The position numbers and the translations under genes are program-made. This document shows, piece after piece, positions 1-11,700 of a DNA stretch of 37,042 nucleotides (positions within the stretch are counted from its first letter, which is position 1; every line of letters begins with the position of its first letter). The stretch covers positions 1 to 37,042 of the forward strand of contig CALAUI010000003.1 of assembly GCA_937892115.1 (NCBI GenBank), in the 5' to 3' direction. The notes beneath the pieces are model-generated. The model did no database searches. It was given only the letters and a program-made list of their open reading frames with translations, and was not told the origin of the DNA. This stretch comes from an uncultured Clostridia bacterium. Its GTDB lineage: Bacteria; Bacillota; Clostridia; Oscillospirales; Acutalibacteraceae.

Positions 1-1637
1 TCGCCGCCGTCAATTACCTTATACAGTGTATAGGTGTTGGGTGTATATGCGCCCCAGAATTCGGTATTATCATTAATTGTTACGGGGAATTCAACGGGAG
101 TAGTGCAATCCTCATCTGAATACCAGCTGAAGGAATAGCCTTCTACTGCGGGAACTTCGGGAATCTCCTCATTATCTGCTGCAAGCGAATCGCCGGGAGC
201 AATGGAAATTTCCTTTTCAGTTGTTGCTGTTGTGTCGTCGGGCTTATTAACAGCATTGAATGTAACGGTAACATCATCAATGGGAATGGGAAGAAGAACC
301 GCAACAACATCAAGCAATAAGTCTCCGGTATCTTCATCCTCATAGAAGTAGTCACCAAACAAATCAGCTGTTATGGTCTTAAGCTTTGCTGCATTGGGAT
401 CGGCAACGAAGCAGTCATACTCTTCAGGATCGCCGCCGGTCTTTGTTCCGTCAACAGCCGAATAATCATTACCTGTACCTAATACGGTATCAGCAATATC
501 AGCAAGTTTGCTGTTATATGTGCTGATAGTTGAAGCATCAAACGAACCGTCATCGGGTGCCCAACCAGCAAAATAGTAACCTTCGGGAATATCCTGAATC
601 ATACCGTATGTACCGGGACAAACGGGAGCTTCGCCAAGGAATACGGTTGTATAATCGGGATATGTCTGATCATAATGAACTACTTTTCTTGCACCGGAGC
701 CGGTGGTGTATTCTTCTGCATACTGCCACTGAGTCCATGTTGTTTCATCATTTTCATCAAAATAATTGTAGGCAGGAACACAGTAGTTTACGGTAACTAA
801 ACTTGAAAGAGTTACAAAAGATGTAGTCGTTGTTGAAGTTCCATTATAACTGACCGTCGTCTTTTCGGCGATTTCATCAGCTGTCAAACCTTGTTCAAGA
901 CCGATTGCTGTGATGTTTTCTGAAACGAGGTTATAGACCTGAAAATCAACAGCTTCTTCTTCGTAGCAAATCCACCAGTCCAAGGGATATTTACCATCAA
1001 AATCACTAATTTGAGCACCCTCAGTACCCTCAACAAGTGATCCATACATATATGTACTGCCACCACCGGTAGTATGATTTACGATAGTTTCTGTGGGGAT
1101 AAACATAGTTGCTACTGCATTCTCTGTAGCTTCTTTTACCTTAAAGTATACTTCATATATTTCTGTTGTACCATCAAACACTTTAGATGTACCACCGGTA
1201 CAAACGATATTTATAGAACCAAATCCGGGAATTGATGACTGACCAAATGCTGCTTCAAGTATTCCTTCGTTTTCATCATCAAAGAAAATGTATCCGGAAA
1301 GATCTATACCGGGACACTCTGTCAGTGGCTTTGTGTCTTTTTCGAGTTCGTATTTTGTACCATCGATTTCAAAAAGATTACTGTTGTAAAGATACACAAG
1401 TGAGTGTGAACCCGCAATGAAATCAGTTTGAAGCGTAATAGTTGCTTTAACGCTGTCTCCTGCAGCAACCTTTACGGTCTCAACGTATTCATCGTTCGCT
1501 TCATCATATCTGTAAAAACGAATTTTTGATGTCATTGTTCTGTGCGACTCATCATTTAGAGTTGCAAACGCAGACATACTGCTGAGAATCATAAGGGCAG
1601 CAAGAAATATTGAAACCATGCGTTTAAAAGTTTTCAT
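1..1637 (-). CDS. Secreted InlB-repeat surface protein, 3' end cut by window edge
   Basis: This reading frame begins at ATG 1637 and is open through position 3, so at least 545 aa are present and the C-terminus lies off the left edge. I checked it codon by codon and found no stop. AGGAGG at 1644-1649 lies 6 nt upstream of the ATG. The N-terminus MKTFKRMVSIFLAALMILSS is a signal peptide, followed by Ala-X-Ala-like residues. Residues about 45-190 have the hydrophobic and Gly pattern of a cohesin-like beta-sandwich (AAGDSVKATITLQTDF, then a FEIDG strand). Two InlB-B/Listeria-Bacteroides-type units follow (GYYFAGWAPDDG and GYSFSWYSDEDC). It is the last visible gene of the three-gene unit, 62 bp after the 1317-aa gene. 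A dockerin would be expected beyond the edge from its paralogues, but that part is not visible. Function unknown; cell-surface location is inferred. Confidence 0.85.
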   Translation of the reverse strand, partial: MKTFKRMVSIFLAALMILSSMSAFATLNDESHRTMTSKIRFYRYDEANDEYVETVKVAAGDSVKATITLQTDFIAGSHSLVYLYNSNLFEIDGTKYELEKDTKPLTECPGIDLSGYIFFDDENEGILEAAFGQSSIPGFGSINIVCTGGTSKVFDGTTEIYEVYFKVKEATENAVATMFIPTETIVNHTTGGGSTYMYGSLVEGTEGAQISDFDGKYPLDWWICYEEEAVDFQVYNLVSENITAIGLEQGLTADEIAEKTTVSYNGTSTTTTSFVTLSSLVTVNYCVPAYNYFDENDETTWTQWQYAEEYTTGSGARKVVHYDQTYPDYTTVFLGEAPVCPGTYGMIQDIPEGYYFAGWAPDDGSFDASTISTYNSKLADIADTVLGTGNDYSAVDGTKTGGDPEEYDCFVADPNAAKLKTITADLFGDYFYEDEDTGDLLLDVVAVLLPIPIDDVTVTFNAVNKPDDTTATTEKEISIAPGDSLAADNEEIPEVPAVEGYSFSWYSDEDCTTPVEFPVTINDNTEFWGAYTPNTYTLYKVIDGG

Positions 1638-1668
1638 TTTTTTCCTCCTTGCTGAAAGTATTTTATTG

Positions 1669-1692
1669 GCTGCCTCGGTTTCCCGAGGCAGC
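1669..1692 (-). promoter_or_regulatory. Intercistronic stem-loop between the 1317-aa gene and the left-edge gene
   Basis: A perfect 10-bp stem (gctgcctcgg/ccgaggcagc) closes a 4-nt loop that reads GAAA on the minus strand, a GNRA tetraloop. It begins 7 nt after the upstream stop codon and ends before the next Shine-Dalgarno. The sequence after it on the minus strand is caataaaata, with no U-tract, so it is not a classical intrinsic terminator. It may protect the 3' end of the upstream message or set relative expression. Confidence 0.6.
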
Positions 1693-1699
1693 TATTAAA

Positions 1700-4600
1700 T
1701 TAGTTAGCTGATGCAAAACCTGTAAGCTGATCAATTGAACAAGTCTTTCTTACAGCTGCAAGAAGTTTGGAAGCATCCTGAGAAGCAATGTAATTATCAA
1801 GGTCAAGGTTTGCGGCTTTTACAAGATACTTTGTGTATGCGCCGTTAGCACTATTTGACCATGAAGATGTTCTTGCTTCTTTAAGAAGTCTTGATGAATC
1901 CTGAGAAGCAATGTATCCGTCTCCGTCAAGGTCGCCGAAGATTACTACATAGAATTCTTCAACTACTGTATCAGTCTCGTTATCTGTTACCTTGATTACC
2001 AAGCCTGTACCGAGGTTAGCTGTACCTGCAAGCTCTGCGCCTGCCGCACTGTAAACCTTATATGAGCCATTGCCTGTAACCTTAACAAAATCAGCAAGAG
2101 CGCTAACTTTAAGCTCAGGTGAAAGTCCATATACAAACCAGGATTCGTAATCTTCGGGTGCTGTATAACTTTCAGCGTTGGGTGTAATAATGTCATTTAC
2201 ACCGTAAGGTGTCTTTGCGCCTTCTGAGAAGGTGTTATATGTTTCAACAACGCCGTCTCTCTCAATCATCGCCGTGCTGTCTGAATTAATGGGAACAAGC
2301 TTAACAGCAACTCTGTCATACTTAGCATAAAGACTCATGCTTGCCGTTACTTCGTCGCCGGCTTCCCACTCGTTATCTTCCGAATCAAACCATCCGGCAA
2401 ATGTAAAGTATTCATACGTGGGAGCTGTCGCAGTTTCAAGCTCACCGCCTGCAAGGATAAGCTTATCCTCAACAAGTACATCGCAGTCGCCTGTTGTGGG
2501 AGTAGCATCACCGTATGCATAGAAGCTGACTGTGAATGCGCCCTGGATATAGATTGCATAGACTGTTACGTCATCCGTAACCTTAACCTGTGCAAGTGCT
2601 TCCTCTGTATATTCGGTTTCACCGATTACCCATGTTTCTGCGTAATCATAGGTATCAATATCGGGAAGTGCGGGAATTTCAATAAAGCTGTCGTATTCTG
2701 CGGGAACAACTTCAATTGTATCCTCACCCTTAACGTCGCCGTTGCTGATGAGTCTGTACTTGAAGGTTACCTGCTTCATAACGGGCTGCCACTGAGCTGT
2801 GAAGACAACGCTTTCTTCACCCATTGTACCGGGCTCCGTATCGTAGCCGGCAAATATATAACCGGTTCTGACAGGAGTTTCGGGAGCAACGATTGTCTCA
2901 CCTGTGTGGTAATCGTTGATAATATCGTCTGTCGAATTATCAGCCCACTTTGCGGTGTCTGCGCCGAGCTTGAATGTAGCAGAGTAGGTTATTTCGTTGT
3001 CGGATACGGTTGTGTTCTTTGCATAAACGTTAACGTTTCTTGCATTGATATCAACTACGTAATTTGCGCCTGCAGTAAGTGTATATTCACCGTCTGCGGT
3101 TTCCCAGGTAAGTACCTTGATTACATTGTTATCGTATTCAAGAACTTTGGTTGTTGCACCGAAAGCGGTAACAACCTGCTCATAGAATTCATCGTCAACG
3201 TAGTAGTTGATGGTAACCGTTCTGCCGGTATAAACTGCGGTGTATGTTGCATCACCGGTTACGGTGCTTGTAGCAGTGATTTCGTTGCCGTTTTCGTCTG
3301 CCCAGTACAGGAAGTAGTAACCTGTCCTGGAGGGTTCTTCGCCGCCGTAAACGGGTGTTGAACCGTACTCAAATTCATCTCTCCAAAGTTCGGTTTCACC
3401 GTCTGCGTCTACGAACTTGATTGTGTATTTGTTTGCAATCCACTTAGCATAAACTGTGATTGCATTGTCTGTTGCGTTCTCTGCGACCTGTGACCAGTCT
3501 GTAAGAGCCGTCGTGCATTCTTCATCAAGATACCAGCCATCAAAATCGTAGCCGTCTCTCTCTGCTGCGGGCTCTTCAAAATCAGCTGAATCGTATGCAA
3601 CATAAACTGTTTCAGCTTCGCCGCCGCCATTCATATCATAGGTGATGGCGTATTCAATTGCTTCCCATGAAGCTGTGAATTCAACGCTTTCTTCACCCAT
3701 TGTACCGGGCTCCGTATCATAGCCGGCGAATGTGTAACCGGTTCTGACGGGGGCTTCGGGAGCAACGATTGTCTCGCCTGTGTGGTAATTACCGATAATG
3801 TCACCTGTGGATTCATCAGCCCACGTTGCGGTATCTGCACCAAGCTTAAAGGTAGCGGTGAGCTCGCCGCCTTCTTCAATCTGTGCAGCTGAAGCGATAA
3901 GAACAATGCTGCCGGGCTTACCGGTAGAATCAACCGATACAACTGAGGTGTTGATTGGGATTACCGCCTTGGGTGCGAAGGAAGCGTTATCGGGAGTAAC
4001 CCATGCTGCTACTTCGCCGCCGTCAACAGAATAATCTCTGATTGCGTAGGTTGTATCGAAGGGAACGGTATCAACTATTACACGTGCGGCATTGGCGCCC
4101 GTCTTTGCGGTATTGACTGCTGCTGCGTTGGCTGCCTGAGCATCAACGAAGTAGTAAATCTTGACGTCACGTGCATTCCATACTGCCGTATAAGTTACGT
4201 CGTCCTCGGGGAAGGTTTCGGGGAAGCTCTGTACGATTTCTCCGCCGTTAACCTGCCAGCCCATAAGAGCGTAACCGGGTCTTGCTACGCCTGATGCGGC
4301 ATAGGTGTATTCGGGAATATCATAAGTGGGAACGAAGCTCGTATCCCAGGGCTGACCGCCTACGATAACAGCTACTTCGGGATCATCTTCATGATAAACC
4401 TTTGCTGCCGTTGTATTGTCTGCCCATGTACCGCCATTGGCATCGATTGTAACTGTAATAAGCTTCTTCCACTGTGCGGTATAGGTGTATTCCGTTGTTT
4501 CTTCGGTTGCTGCGGGGTAGTTTGCGGGAAGAGCGCAGTTTACAACGCCTTCGCCTGTCCAACCCATAAACTTATATCCCTCTTTGGTGGGATTTACGGG

Positions 4601-5653
4601 CTTATTTGTCCATTCAACGCCGCCTTCAACCTCTTCGGTCTTGACTGCTGTTGAATCGTCTGTCCACTTACCGCTGTTGGGATCAAGTGTAATGTTTACA
4701 TTCGGTCTCCAGTCTGCAAAATATTTCTCTTCCTTTGCCGTAGGCATTGTGAAGGTCACTGCATCAGCAGCAATTCTGCCGCCTTCGGAACCGTTCCAGC
4801 CCTTGAAGGTATAACCCTCTCTTGATACTGAAGGAACGCTGTATGTCTGACCGACGATACCGGAAACCGGCGTAGCTGCGATATCATCGTGATTGGGATC
4901 AAATGTAACCTTATTCTTTACAGTTACTGTGTTATTTGTAAACTCGGGAGTTTCAGTTAAGTAGTAAGCATCTACTACTTCGTATTTATTATCTGTGGAT
5001 TCGCCGTAAGGAACGTTGATATAACCGCCCATATTTGCTTCTGTAGCAAGGTCTGCGGCCTTGGCGTAAACGGAACCGATGCCGTCGCCTGTACCTGCAG
5101 TTTCCTTTACCTTCAGATTAATCTCAAAGAGATAGCTTGAAGCATCATAGCAAAATGTCGGGGTTCTGTCATTCGTCTTTATGATTGCAACGATCGTGCC
5201 CTCTTCGTCTGATTCCATCTGGCAGTCAAACTTGAGGTCAACCGAAAGACCGTTGCCGTTTGCGGCGCTGTTTGAAGCGTTTACGGTTGCACTGCCCGTC
5301 TTAATGGTCTTACCGTTAATGATGGCTGATGAATAACCGTTTGCCTCAAAGAAGTCGCGGTCATAGTAAAGAATAAGCTGAGTACCGGTCGAATAGAAGT
5401 TCGTACCCATAAATATTCTTGCTTTAACACTTTGACCGGGAGTAACTGTGCCTTCATTTGCAATTTCAGTTCCGTCTGCAGTATAGAACTTTGTTGCCAG
5501 AGTAACCGCGGCGGGCTCATTGTCAATGGTGTTTACAATCAATTCGTCGTCATCGTCGAAATCGACCGCAGAGCCAAGGACAGCTGTTGAACTGAATGCC
5601 ATCAGAAGTGCAAGTAATATTGCAACGACTTTTTTAGTATTAGTCATCTGCAT
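1700..5653 (-). CDS. Secreted InlB-repeat protein with cohesin-like domain and C-terminal dockerin (1317 aa)
   Basis: A signal peptide (KKVVAILLALLMAFSSTAVLGS) is followed by a cohesin-like beta-sandwich at about residues 50-230 (TPGQSVKARIF, ILYYDRDFFE, LFEINLKVKET). Residues about 244-1112 hold some 8-10 InlB-B/Listeria-Bacteroides repeat units, recognised by GYxFxGW near the middle and Y-A-x-W/Y at the end. A beta-rich module at about 1125-1239 precedes a dockerin at about 1240-1303. Both dockerin halves share YIASQD, with acidic ligands DLDGDGYIASQD and NLDLDNYIASQD. Two starts are possible: ATG 5653 lies 4 nt and ATG 5647 lies 10 nt from AGGAGGG at 5658-5664. No LPXTG or SLH motif is visible. 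It is the middle gene of a three-gene unit. Function is unknown; extracellular display or binding into a dockerin-cohesin assembly is inferred. Confidence 0.9.
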   Translation of the reverse strand: MQMTNTKKVVAILLALLMAFSSTAVLGSAVDFDDDDELIVNTIDNEPAAVTLATKFYTADGTEIANEGTVTPGQSVKARIFMGTNFYSTGTQLILYYDRDFFEANGYSSAIINGKTIKTGSATVNASNSAANGNGLSVDLKFDCQMESDEEGTIVAIIKTNDRTPTFCYDASSYLFEINLKVKETAGTGDGIGSVYAKAADLATEANMGGYINVPYGESTDNKYEVVDAYYLTETPEFTNNTVTVKNKVTFDPNHDDIAATPVSGIVGQTYSVPSVSREGYTFKGWNGSEGGRIAADAVTFTMPTAKEEKYFADWRPNVNITLDPNSGKWTDDSTAVKTEEVEGGVEWTNKPVNPTKEGYKFMGWTGEGVVNCALPANYPAATEETTEYTYTAQWKKLITVTIDANGGTWADNTTAAKVYHEDDPEVAVIVGGQPWDTSFVPTYDIPEYTYAASGVARPGYALMGWQVNGGEIVQSFPETFPEDDVTYTAVWNARDVKIYYFVDAQAANAAAVNTAKTGANAARVIVDTVPFDTTYAIRDYSVDGGEVAAWVTPDNASFAPKAVIPINTSVVSVDSTGKPGSIVLIASAAQIEEGGELTATFKLGADTATWADESTGDIIGNYHTGETIVAPEAPVRTGYTFAGYDTEPGTMGEESVEFTASWEAIEYAITYDMNGGGEAETVYVAYDSADFEEPAAERDGYDFDGWYLDEECTTALTDWSQVAENATDNAITVYAKWIANKYTIKFVDADGETELWRDEFEYGSTPVYGGEEPSRTGYYFLYWADENGNEITATSTVTGDATYTAVYTGRTVTINYYVDDEFYEQVVTAFGATTKVLEYDNNVIKVLTWETADGEYTLTAGANYVVDINARNVNVYAKNTTVSDNEITYSATFKLGADTAKWADNSTDDIINDYHTGETIVAPETPVRTGYIFAGYDTEPGTMGEESVVFTAQWQPVMKQVTFKYRLISNGDVKGEDTIEVVPAEYDSFIEIPALPDIDTYDYAETWVIGETEYTEEALAQVKVTDDVTVYAIYIQGAFTVSFYAYGDATPTTGDCDVLVEDKLILAGGELETATAPTYEYFTFAGWFDSEDNEWEAGDEVTASMSLYAKYDRVAVKLVPINSDSTAMIERDGVVETYNTFSEGAKTPYGVNDIITPNAESYTAPEDYESWFVYGLSPELKVSALADFVKVTGNGSYKVYSAAGAELAGTANLGTGLVIKVTDNETDTVVEEFYVVIFGDLDGDGYIASQDSSRLLKEARTSSWSNSANGAYTKYLVKAANLDLDNYIASQDASKLLAAVRKTCSIDQLTGFASAN
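2792..2984 (-). repeat. Internal near-identical repeat, copy B
   Basis: This block encodes FKLGADTAKWADNSTDDII and continues through VRTGYIFAGYDTEPGTMGEE. It closely matches the block at 3668-3860 at both nucleotide and protein level, offset by about 876 bp within the same gene. The likeness is far higher than between other repeat units, which points to a recent duplication or gene conversion. Confidence 0.75.
3668..3860 (-). repeat. Internal near-identical repeat, copy A
   Basis: Partner of the block at 2792-2984. It encodes FKLGADTATWADESTGDII and then VRTGYTFAGYDTEPGTMGEE. Differences are a few substitutions with no frame change, so the repeat unit boundaries are kept. Confidence 0.75.
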
Positions 5654-5657
5654 CTTT

Positions 5658-5664
5658 CCCTCCT
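5658..5664 (-). promoter_or_regulatory. Ribosome binding site of the 1317-aa gene (ambiguous start)
   Basis: AGGAGGG on the minus strand lies 4 nt before ATG 5653 and 10 nt before ATG 5647. Neither distance is ideal. The choice changes the protein by only two residues (MQ). Confidence 0.7.
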
Positions 5665-5685
5665 GTATAAATTTTGCTGTGGTAA

Positions 5686-5713
5686 TCCGGGGAGCGGGGT
5701 TCCCGCCCCCGGA
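5686..5713 (-). promoter_or_regulatory. Intercistronic stem-loop between the 2907-aa and 1317-aa genes
   Basis: A very G+C-rich stem begins about 20 nt after the stop of the 2907-aa gene: tccgggg pairs with ccccgga and gcggg pairs with cccgc, with a single bulged base and a 3-nt loop. No U-tract follows on the minus strand, and the next Shine-Dalgarno lies about 20 nt further on. It parallels the stem-loops at 1669-1692 and 21037-21058. Confidence 0.6.
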
Positions 5714-5732
5714 GATGATTCACTGTGTTTAC

Positions 5733-8700
5733 TTATGCCTTGTATATAGTGATATATTTCTTGTCTTCGCCGTTAAAGTCATATTCTTTAATACCATATA
5801 CGAAGAGTTCTATATCAGCTGCATCGTCATTGTTGAAGATACCGTCGCCGTTAACGTCTGCTGCAAGAGTGAAGCAGATGCAAAGCTCTTCTGCGTCTTC
5901 AACAGTTTCCTTTACGTACCAATCTCTTGCGGATTCTTCGAGTGCAAGCATCTCTTCAACGATTTCAAGGTCGTTGGATCTGCTGATTGCGTCGCCCGTA
6001 ACGTCACCGCAAACGATCATGTAGTAAGTTTCAACAACGTAACCTTCTTCATTGGCCGCCTTTGAAAGGTCAACGATTTCAACCTTGGTACCCGTGCCGC
6101 AATACTTACCCTTGAGAGGAGTAACTATAATGTCACTGTAACCTGTGGGCTGGAACATTGCCTTGATCTGGGCCTTTGTCTTCTGGTTACCTGCATTGTA
6201 AATATAACCGTCTACAGGAGGAACGTCGTTCTCAACGATTTCGGCGTTTTCATCAACAATCTCACCGATTGTGACTTCAATCTTCTGATAGCTGGGATAC
6301 ACGTAGTAAGCACCGCTCTGTGATGCTGCGGGCATCGTGGAGTCATTTGTAATTACTACACCCAGACTGTCAACCCAACCGATAAAGTCATAGTAAGCGA
6401 TATCGGGCTGGCCTGCGGGAATGGTCATATTGCTGTTGTAATCGACGTAATCTATTGAGAATGCGTCTTTGTCATTGTAAGTGATATCTGCAGCATACTC
6501 TGTTTCGTATGTTACATAATCATCGGGCTGTAAGTAAACAACCGTGTATTCGTGCTCTTTCCACTTTGCATAGAGGGTGATGCTCTCTGCGGGCATGGTA
6601 GTGAATACGTATCTGGAGCCGGAAAGGTCCTCGTTTTCATACCAGCCGTCAAAGTCATAACCTGCCTTTTCAGGTGCTGTGGGAGCTGTTACGTTGGTAT
6701 TGTATTCCTGAGTGATTGAGGTAACCGCATTACCGCCGTTGGAGTTGAAGGAAATTGTGTTTTCCTTGATTATCCACTTAGCATAGAGGGTGATGTGGTC
6801 ATTGTTTGCGGCCTGAGCAGGTAACGTGTAGCTTGCTGTGCCTACACTGTCGCCCGTGCAGCCGGCGTTATCAAACCAACCGCCGAATTCGTAACCGGCC
6901 TTTGTGAAGTCGGTACCTGCAGCGGGAAGAGTGATTGTTTCGTTGAACTGAGCAGTCTTGCTTGCTGCCTGAGGAGCACCGCCGTTCATGTTGAAGTCAA
7001 CGGTATAGGTGTGGATATCCCACTTTGCATAGAGCGTGAAATTCTCTGCGGGCATGGTTGTGAATACATACTTGGAGCCGGAAAGGTTCTCGTTTTCATA
7101 CCAGCCGCCGAAGTCATAACCTGCCTTGGTGGGTGCTGTGGGAGCTGTTACCGATGCACCGTAGTTCTTGGTGATGTCGGAAACTGTCGAGCCGCCGTTC
7201 TCCTCGAAGGAGATTGTGTAGGAGTTTACATTCCACTTAGCATAAAGGTCAATGTTTTCTGCGGGCATGGTCGTGAATTCATAAGCCGAGCCGCCGAATT
7301 CGGGATCCTTATACCAACCGCCGAAGGTATAACCTGTCTTGGTGGGAGCTTCGGGTGCTGTGATTGCAGTACCGTAATCCTCGGTAATATCAGATACCGC
7401 GGAACCGCCGTTTACGTAGAAGGAAATCGTGTACTCTTTGATATCCCATCTTGCATAGAGCTTAAGCTCTGTGCCTGCTACGCCGAGGTCTTCAAATACC
7501 TTGACATCCGTGTACTGAACGCCGCCCTCTGCTGCATCGGTATCAAACCAGCCGAGGAAATCGTAGCCCTCTCTTGAAACGGTGGGCATTGTGATAGTTG
7601 AACCGAAGGTTGCCGGGATATTTGCGATATCGTTTACGGCACCCGTGTAGTTCTTATCAAAGGATACGGTGTAGGTTTCAATAGTCCACTTGCCGTATAC
7701 GTCAAGGTCATTCTCGGGCATTGTAGTGAATACATAAGCCGAGCCGGAGTATGTTTCATCAAGATACCAGCCGCCGAAGGTGTAACCGGTCTTGGTGGGT
7801 GTGGGAACGTCGTCAATCACGTCACCGAAGTTGTGGTATACGGGAGCGATTGTTGAGTCGCCGGTATTGTGGAAGATAATCTTGTTATTGAGAACTGTCC
7901 AGTGAGCATAGAGCTGAAGCTCTGCACCGTAGTCGCCGAGATCGGTGAATACCGTGCTGCTCGTGTACTGTGTTCCGCCTTCTGCAGCCGTGAACCAACC
8001 GTCAAACTGGTAGCCCTCTCTTGCGGGAGTAGGCATTGTGATGGTGTTGTTGTAGGTTGCGGAGATATTCGCGATATCATTTGTACAGCCGGGATAGTTC
8101 TTATCAAACTTGACTGTATACTGTTCAATTGTGAATGCTGCCGTGATTACAACATTGTTGTTGGGCATCTTGCCGTCAGCGGGCATGTTGTTCCAACCGT
8201 CGAATCTGTAACCGACCTTTGAAGCTGCATCAACGGGTGCGATTGTTGCGCCGTATTTATACTCGGCAACAGGAGCAACTGCACCGTCTACATCCTGGAT
8301 AAGAGTCCAGACATTAAGCTTATACTTAACTGCAAATCTGAGTTCACTTGATGAGGGAACTACTGCCTCAAGAAGACTGTCTTCTGTTGAAAGAGTGTAA
8401 CCGGTTCTGTCATTTCTCGATTTGTCTTCAGCACTTACTTGAACACTCGTTCCTACAGTGCCCGTGTAGGTAAGAGTGAGGGTATCATCTTTCACATAAT
8501 TTCCGGTTGTAACGTCTTCGTAGTAGTAGTCAACGTAGTAGCTTACGTCGTTTACTTCCCATACTGCATAGAACTTAACTGCAGCATCGCCTGCTGTTGT
8601 AAGCTTGCCGTAGTTTGTAATTACGTCAGCGGTCGTTGCAGTTGACGTTGCTGCCCAACCCATGAATCTGTAACCGGATCTGGTGGGATTTGTTGCGGGA

Positions 8701-11700
8701 GCAACGATAGAAGCGTTAAAGGTGTTGTCAACATCTGTATAGGCGTCTGTTCCGTCGTTGTTATAGAAACGTACCTTGTAGGTGTTGGGAACATAGTAAC
8801 CGTAAAGTGTCTTTGCCTCTGCACCCATTGTGAAGGAGGTAACCTTTGTGGTCTTATTTGCATAAGTGCCTTCATTGTACCAACCGTCGAAGGTGTAGCC
8901 GGTAACTGCTGATGCATCGCCGTTTACAGTTACTGTTGAGCCGTATTCCTTACTCTGGGCTGAGCCGTACTGAGTTTCGGAATTGGCAATGTCTGTATAA
9001 GATGTTTTATATATTACATTATATGATTTGGGTGTGTACTTGGGTACGAAGTAAATATCGTACGTGGAAGCACCGGTAGTTGCGTCAACCGTTCTCTTGA
9101 TGTTGGTCGTGGGATTAGCGGACGCATTGTAGTTTGTAACCAGTGTATCGTTTATCGCCTGATGTGTAGTAGGATCTGCAACAACCCAGCCGGAGAAGGT
9201 ATAGCCCGGATTGTCTGCTTCCATAACTGCGGTTGTGGGACCGTTCGTCTTGACAGCGTAGTTTGAGTTGAATCTCATAGCGCTCAGTGTCTTGGCTTCG
9301 GTACCGTCCTTATAGAGCCAGTGAGTATTTACATTGGCACCTACCCATGTTGCGGTATGGGTAACAACCTGATAAGTACCTGCCTTTGCACCGTTGCTGA
9401 AGCCGTTAGCATAAGCGGCTGCGGTTTGCTTGGTATAACCGAAGGGCTCAACTACGCCTGCGGTAGCAGCAAGGAAATCATAAGTCGTACCGTACTTACC
9501 GGTAATGGTCCACGTGTACTGACCGTTTTCAAGGGTTGCTGTATAAGGACCGTTATATTCAACGGGAGTTGCCGCGCCGTTGATTTGTACGGAGCCGGCC
9601 TTGAAGGTTACGGTTACGGGTGCGCCTTCCATTTTAATATCGTTGGTAGCAGCCGTCTGACCGATTATCAGGGTTAAGGGAAGATCAGGGGCAGAGGTCT
9701 TGACGTTATAGTTTGTTCTGAGCGTCGATGTGAATGACGAGTTGGCGTCAATAAATGCGTCAAGATCGGATGCCTTGAGATAATAGGTATATTCAGGCCA
9801 CGTTGATACTGCAGGAACGTCAGCGTCTGCCGCGATAATAATCGTATAGCCGTAGCTTACGTCAACGGGTACGTCAAGAGCCATAAGGTCTGCATGAGAA
9901 ATCGTGAGGGTCTGGTTTGACGTAGTGGTTGAGAAATAATTCTTCACGATTTCGCCCGTCTCTGCATCGGTCGTTTCGTAGTAGGGTCTGATCTTGAGAT
10001 CTTTCTCTGCAGCAACATACCAGGGATAGAATTCGGCATCGCCTGTTACCTGATAGGTATCCCAGTTAACGATGTTTGCTTCAGCAGCAGCCATTCCCTT
10101 GGGAATGAATCCCTTGAATTTATACTGGCCCTGATTGTATCTGGGCTGGCTGGCTGTGAATGTAATACCGCCTACCTGATCAAATACAACTGCCTTTGTA
10201 AATTCAACTGTATCGCAGGTATCATCCTTGTAGAATGTAAGGGTGTGGGCATCAGCTTCCCAGTTGACCGTATAGGTGTTGCCGTTCTGATCGGCATTAG
10301 CGAAGCTGTAGCTGTCCCATGTAGCGGCGGAGCCGGAGCCTGCCGTCTTATTCCAGCCGTTGATGTGGTAGCCGGTACGTGTGGGCTCGGGGAATCCGAT
10401 TACGTTAGTACCGCTGCCTGTTTCATTGTATGTTGCATAGTCGGTTGTGAATGTGCTGAGGATTTCAGTACCTTCGGGACCGACGAAAGTCTTGGCTGCC
10501 GTTCTTCCGTCAGCGAACTGACCGAGAGCGTTGTTGCTTGCATCCTTGGGAAGAGCAAGAGTAATGGATGTGGTGGGTCTGGGATCGGGCTGAGTCTTGA
10601 CCGTACTTACGGGCTCCTTATCAAACTTGACCTCATCGGTCTTAACGTATGAAAGTGAAAGCTCGCCTGCTGAGTAAGCAATGTAAGTATCGCCCATGAT
10701 GTTGTCACCGGATCTTACCAGCTCATCGGGCATCCAGACAGATGCTGTCTGCTTTGTCGTATTGCTCTTAATCTTAAGAACAAGCTCAATAATATAAGTA
10801 GGATCAGAGAAGGAAACGGTCTTATATCCGTTTGTCATCTGTGTTACATCGGGGTCAATCGTGACCTGAATGTAAGCAGGATTGGTAATCTGTGCTCCCG
10901 TGCCGGGATCGACTACCTTGCCGCCTGTCTTATCCATCATGCCGTCGTATGCAGCATAAGCGGTCGCTCCGTTGATTTCGGTAACATCAGCATAGATTGC
11001 GGAAATGTAACCGTTATTATCGTTGACGGAAGCGGTAACGCCGGAAACTGCCTGGAAGAAATCTGCATCGTAAGCAAAGATGAACGAGGATGAGCCGGCG
11101 TAGAAGTTACCTGCTACGCTGAGTCTTACCTTAACAACGTCACCCTTCTGAGCGGTGGGATTTTCAACGTTGGCTTCATCGTGCTGAATATCAACGATTT
11201 CGTCCTGACCGGCAAGAGTTACATAGGAAGTAAGCTCTGCAAATGCAGTCTTATCGGCTCTTTCCCAGTTGGCTGTAAGCTCCATATCAACTACGTCGTA
11301 CTTTTCACCGAGTGAAAGTCCCTGATACTGCCAACCCTTGAATTCATAGCCGTATCTTCTGGGAGCTGAGGGGAACAGACTCGTGTCGATAGGTGTATCT
11401 GCCTGAGCACCGTACTGATAGTAGAAATCGGTACCGGGAATGTTGGTGGAGTTGATTGCAGCTGTTTCACTTGAAGGAATGTTCAGTTTGAACGTTACAA
11501 GGATGGGAGCTGCCTTCCATGTTGCATAGCATACGAAACCGGTGGTGTTGTTCTGTCCGTGAACGCCGTTCATAACGGGGCTTACGCCTGTTTCACTGGT
11601 GCCGTCCGTAACTGTCCAGCCCTGAACCGGTGTCTTGTTGGCAAGATCAAGTACCCAACCCGTGAAGATATAACCTTCTCTTACGGGAGTGGGATAACCG

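Noticed and set aside
1669..1692. Intercistronic stem-loop as an intrinsic terminator
   Set aside because: No U-tract follows on the minus strand and the next ribosome site lies close behind, so I list it as a regulatory stem-loop.
7011..10652. Long plus-strand frames opposite the 2907-aa gene (up to 188 aa)
   Set aside because: They are the antisense of repeat-rich coding DNA, have Cys/Gly/Val-rich composition, no ribosome sites and no family likeness. The same applies to antisense frames across the other surface genes.
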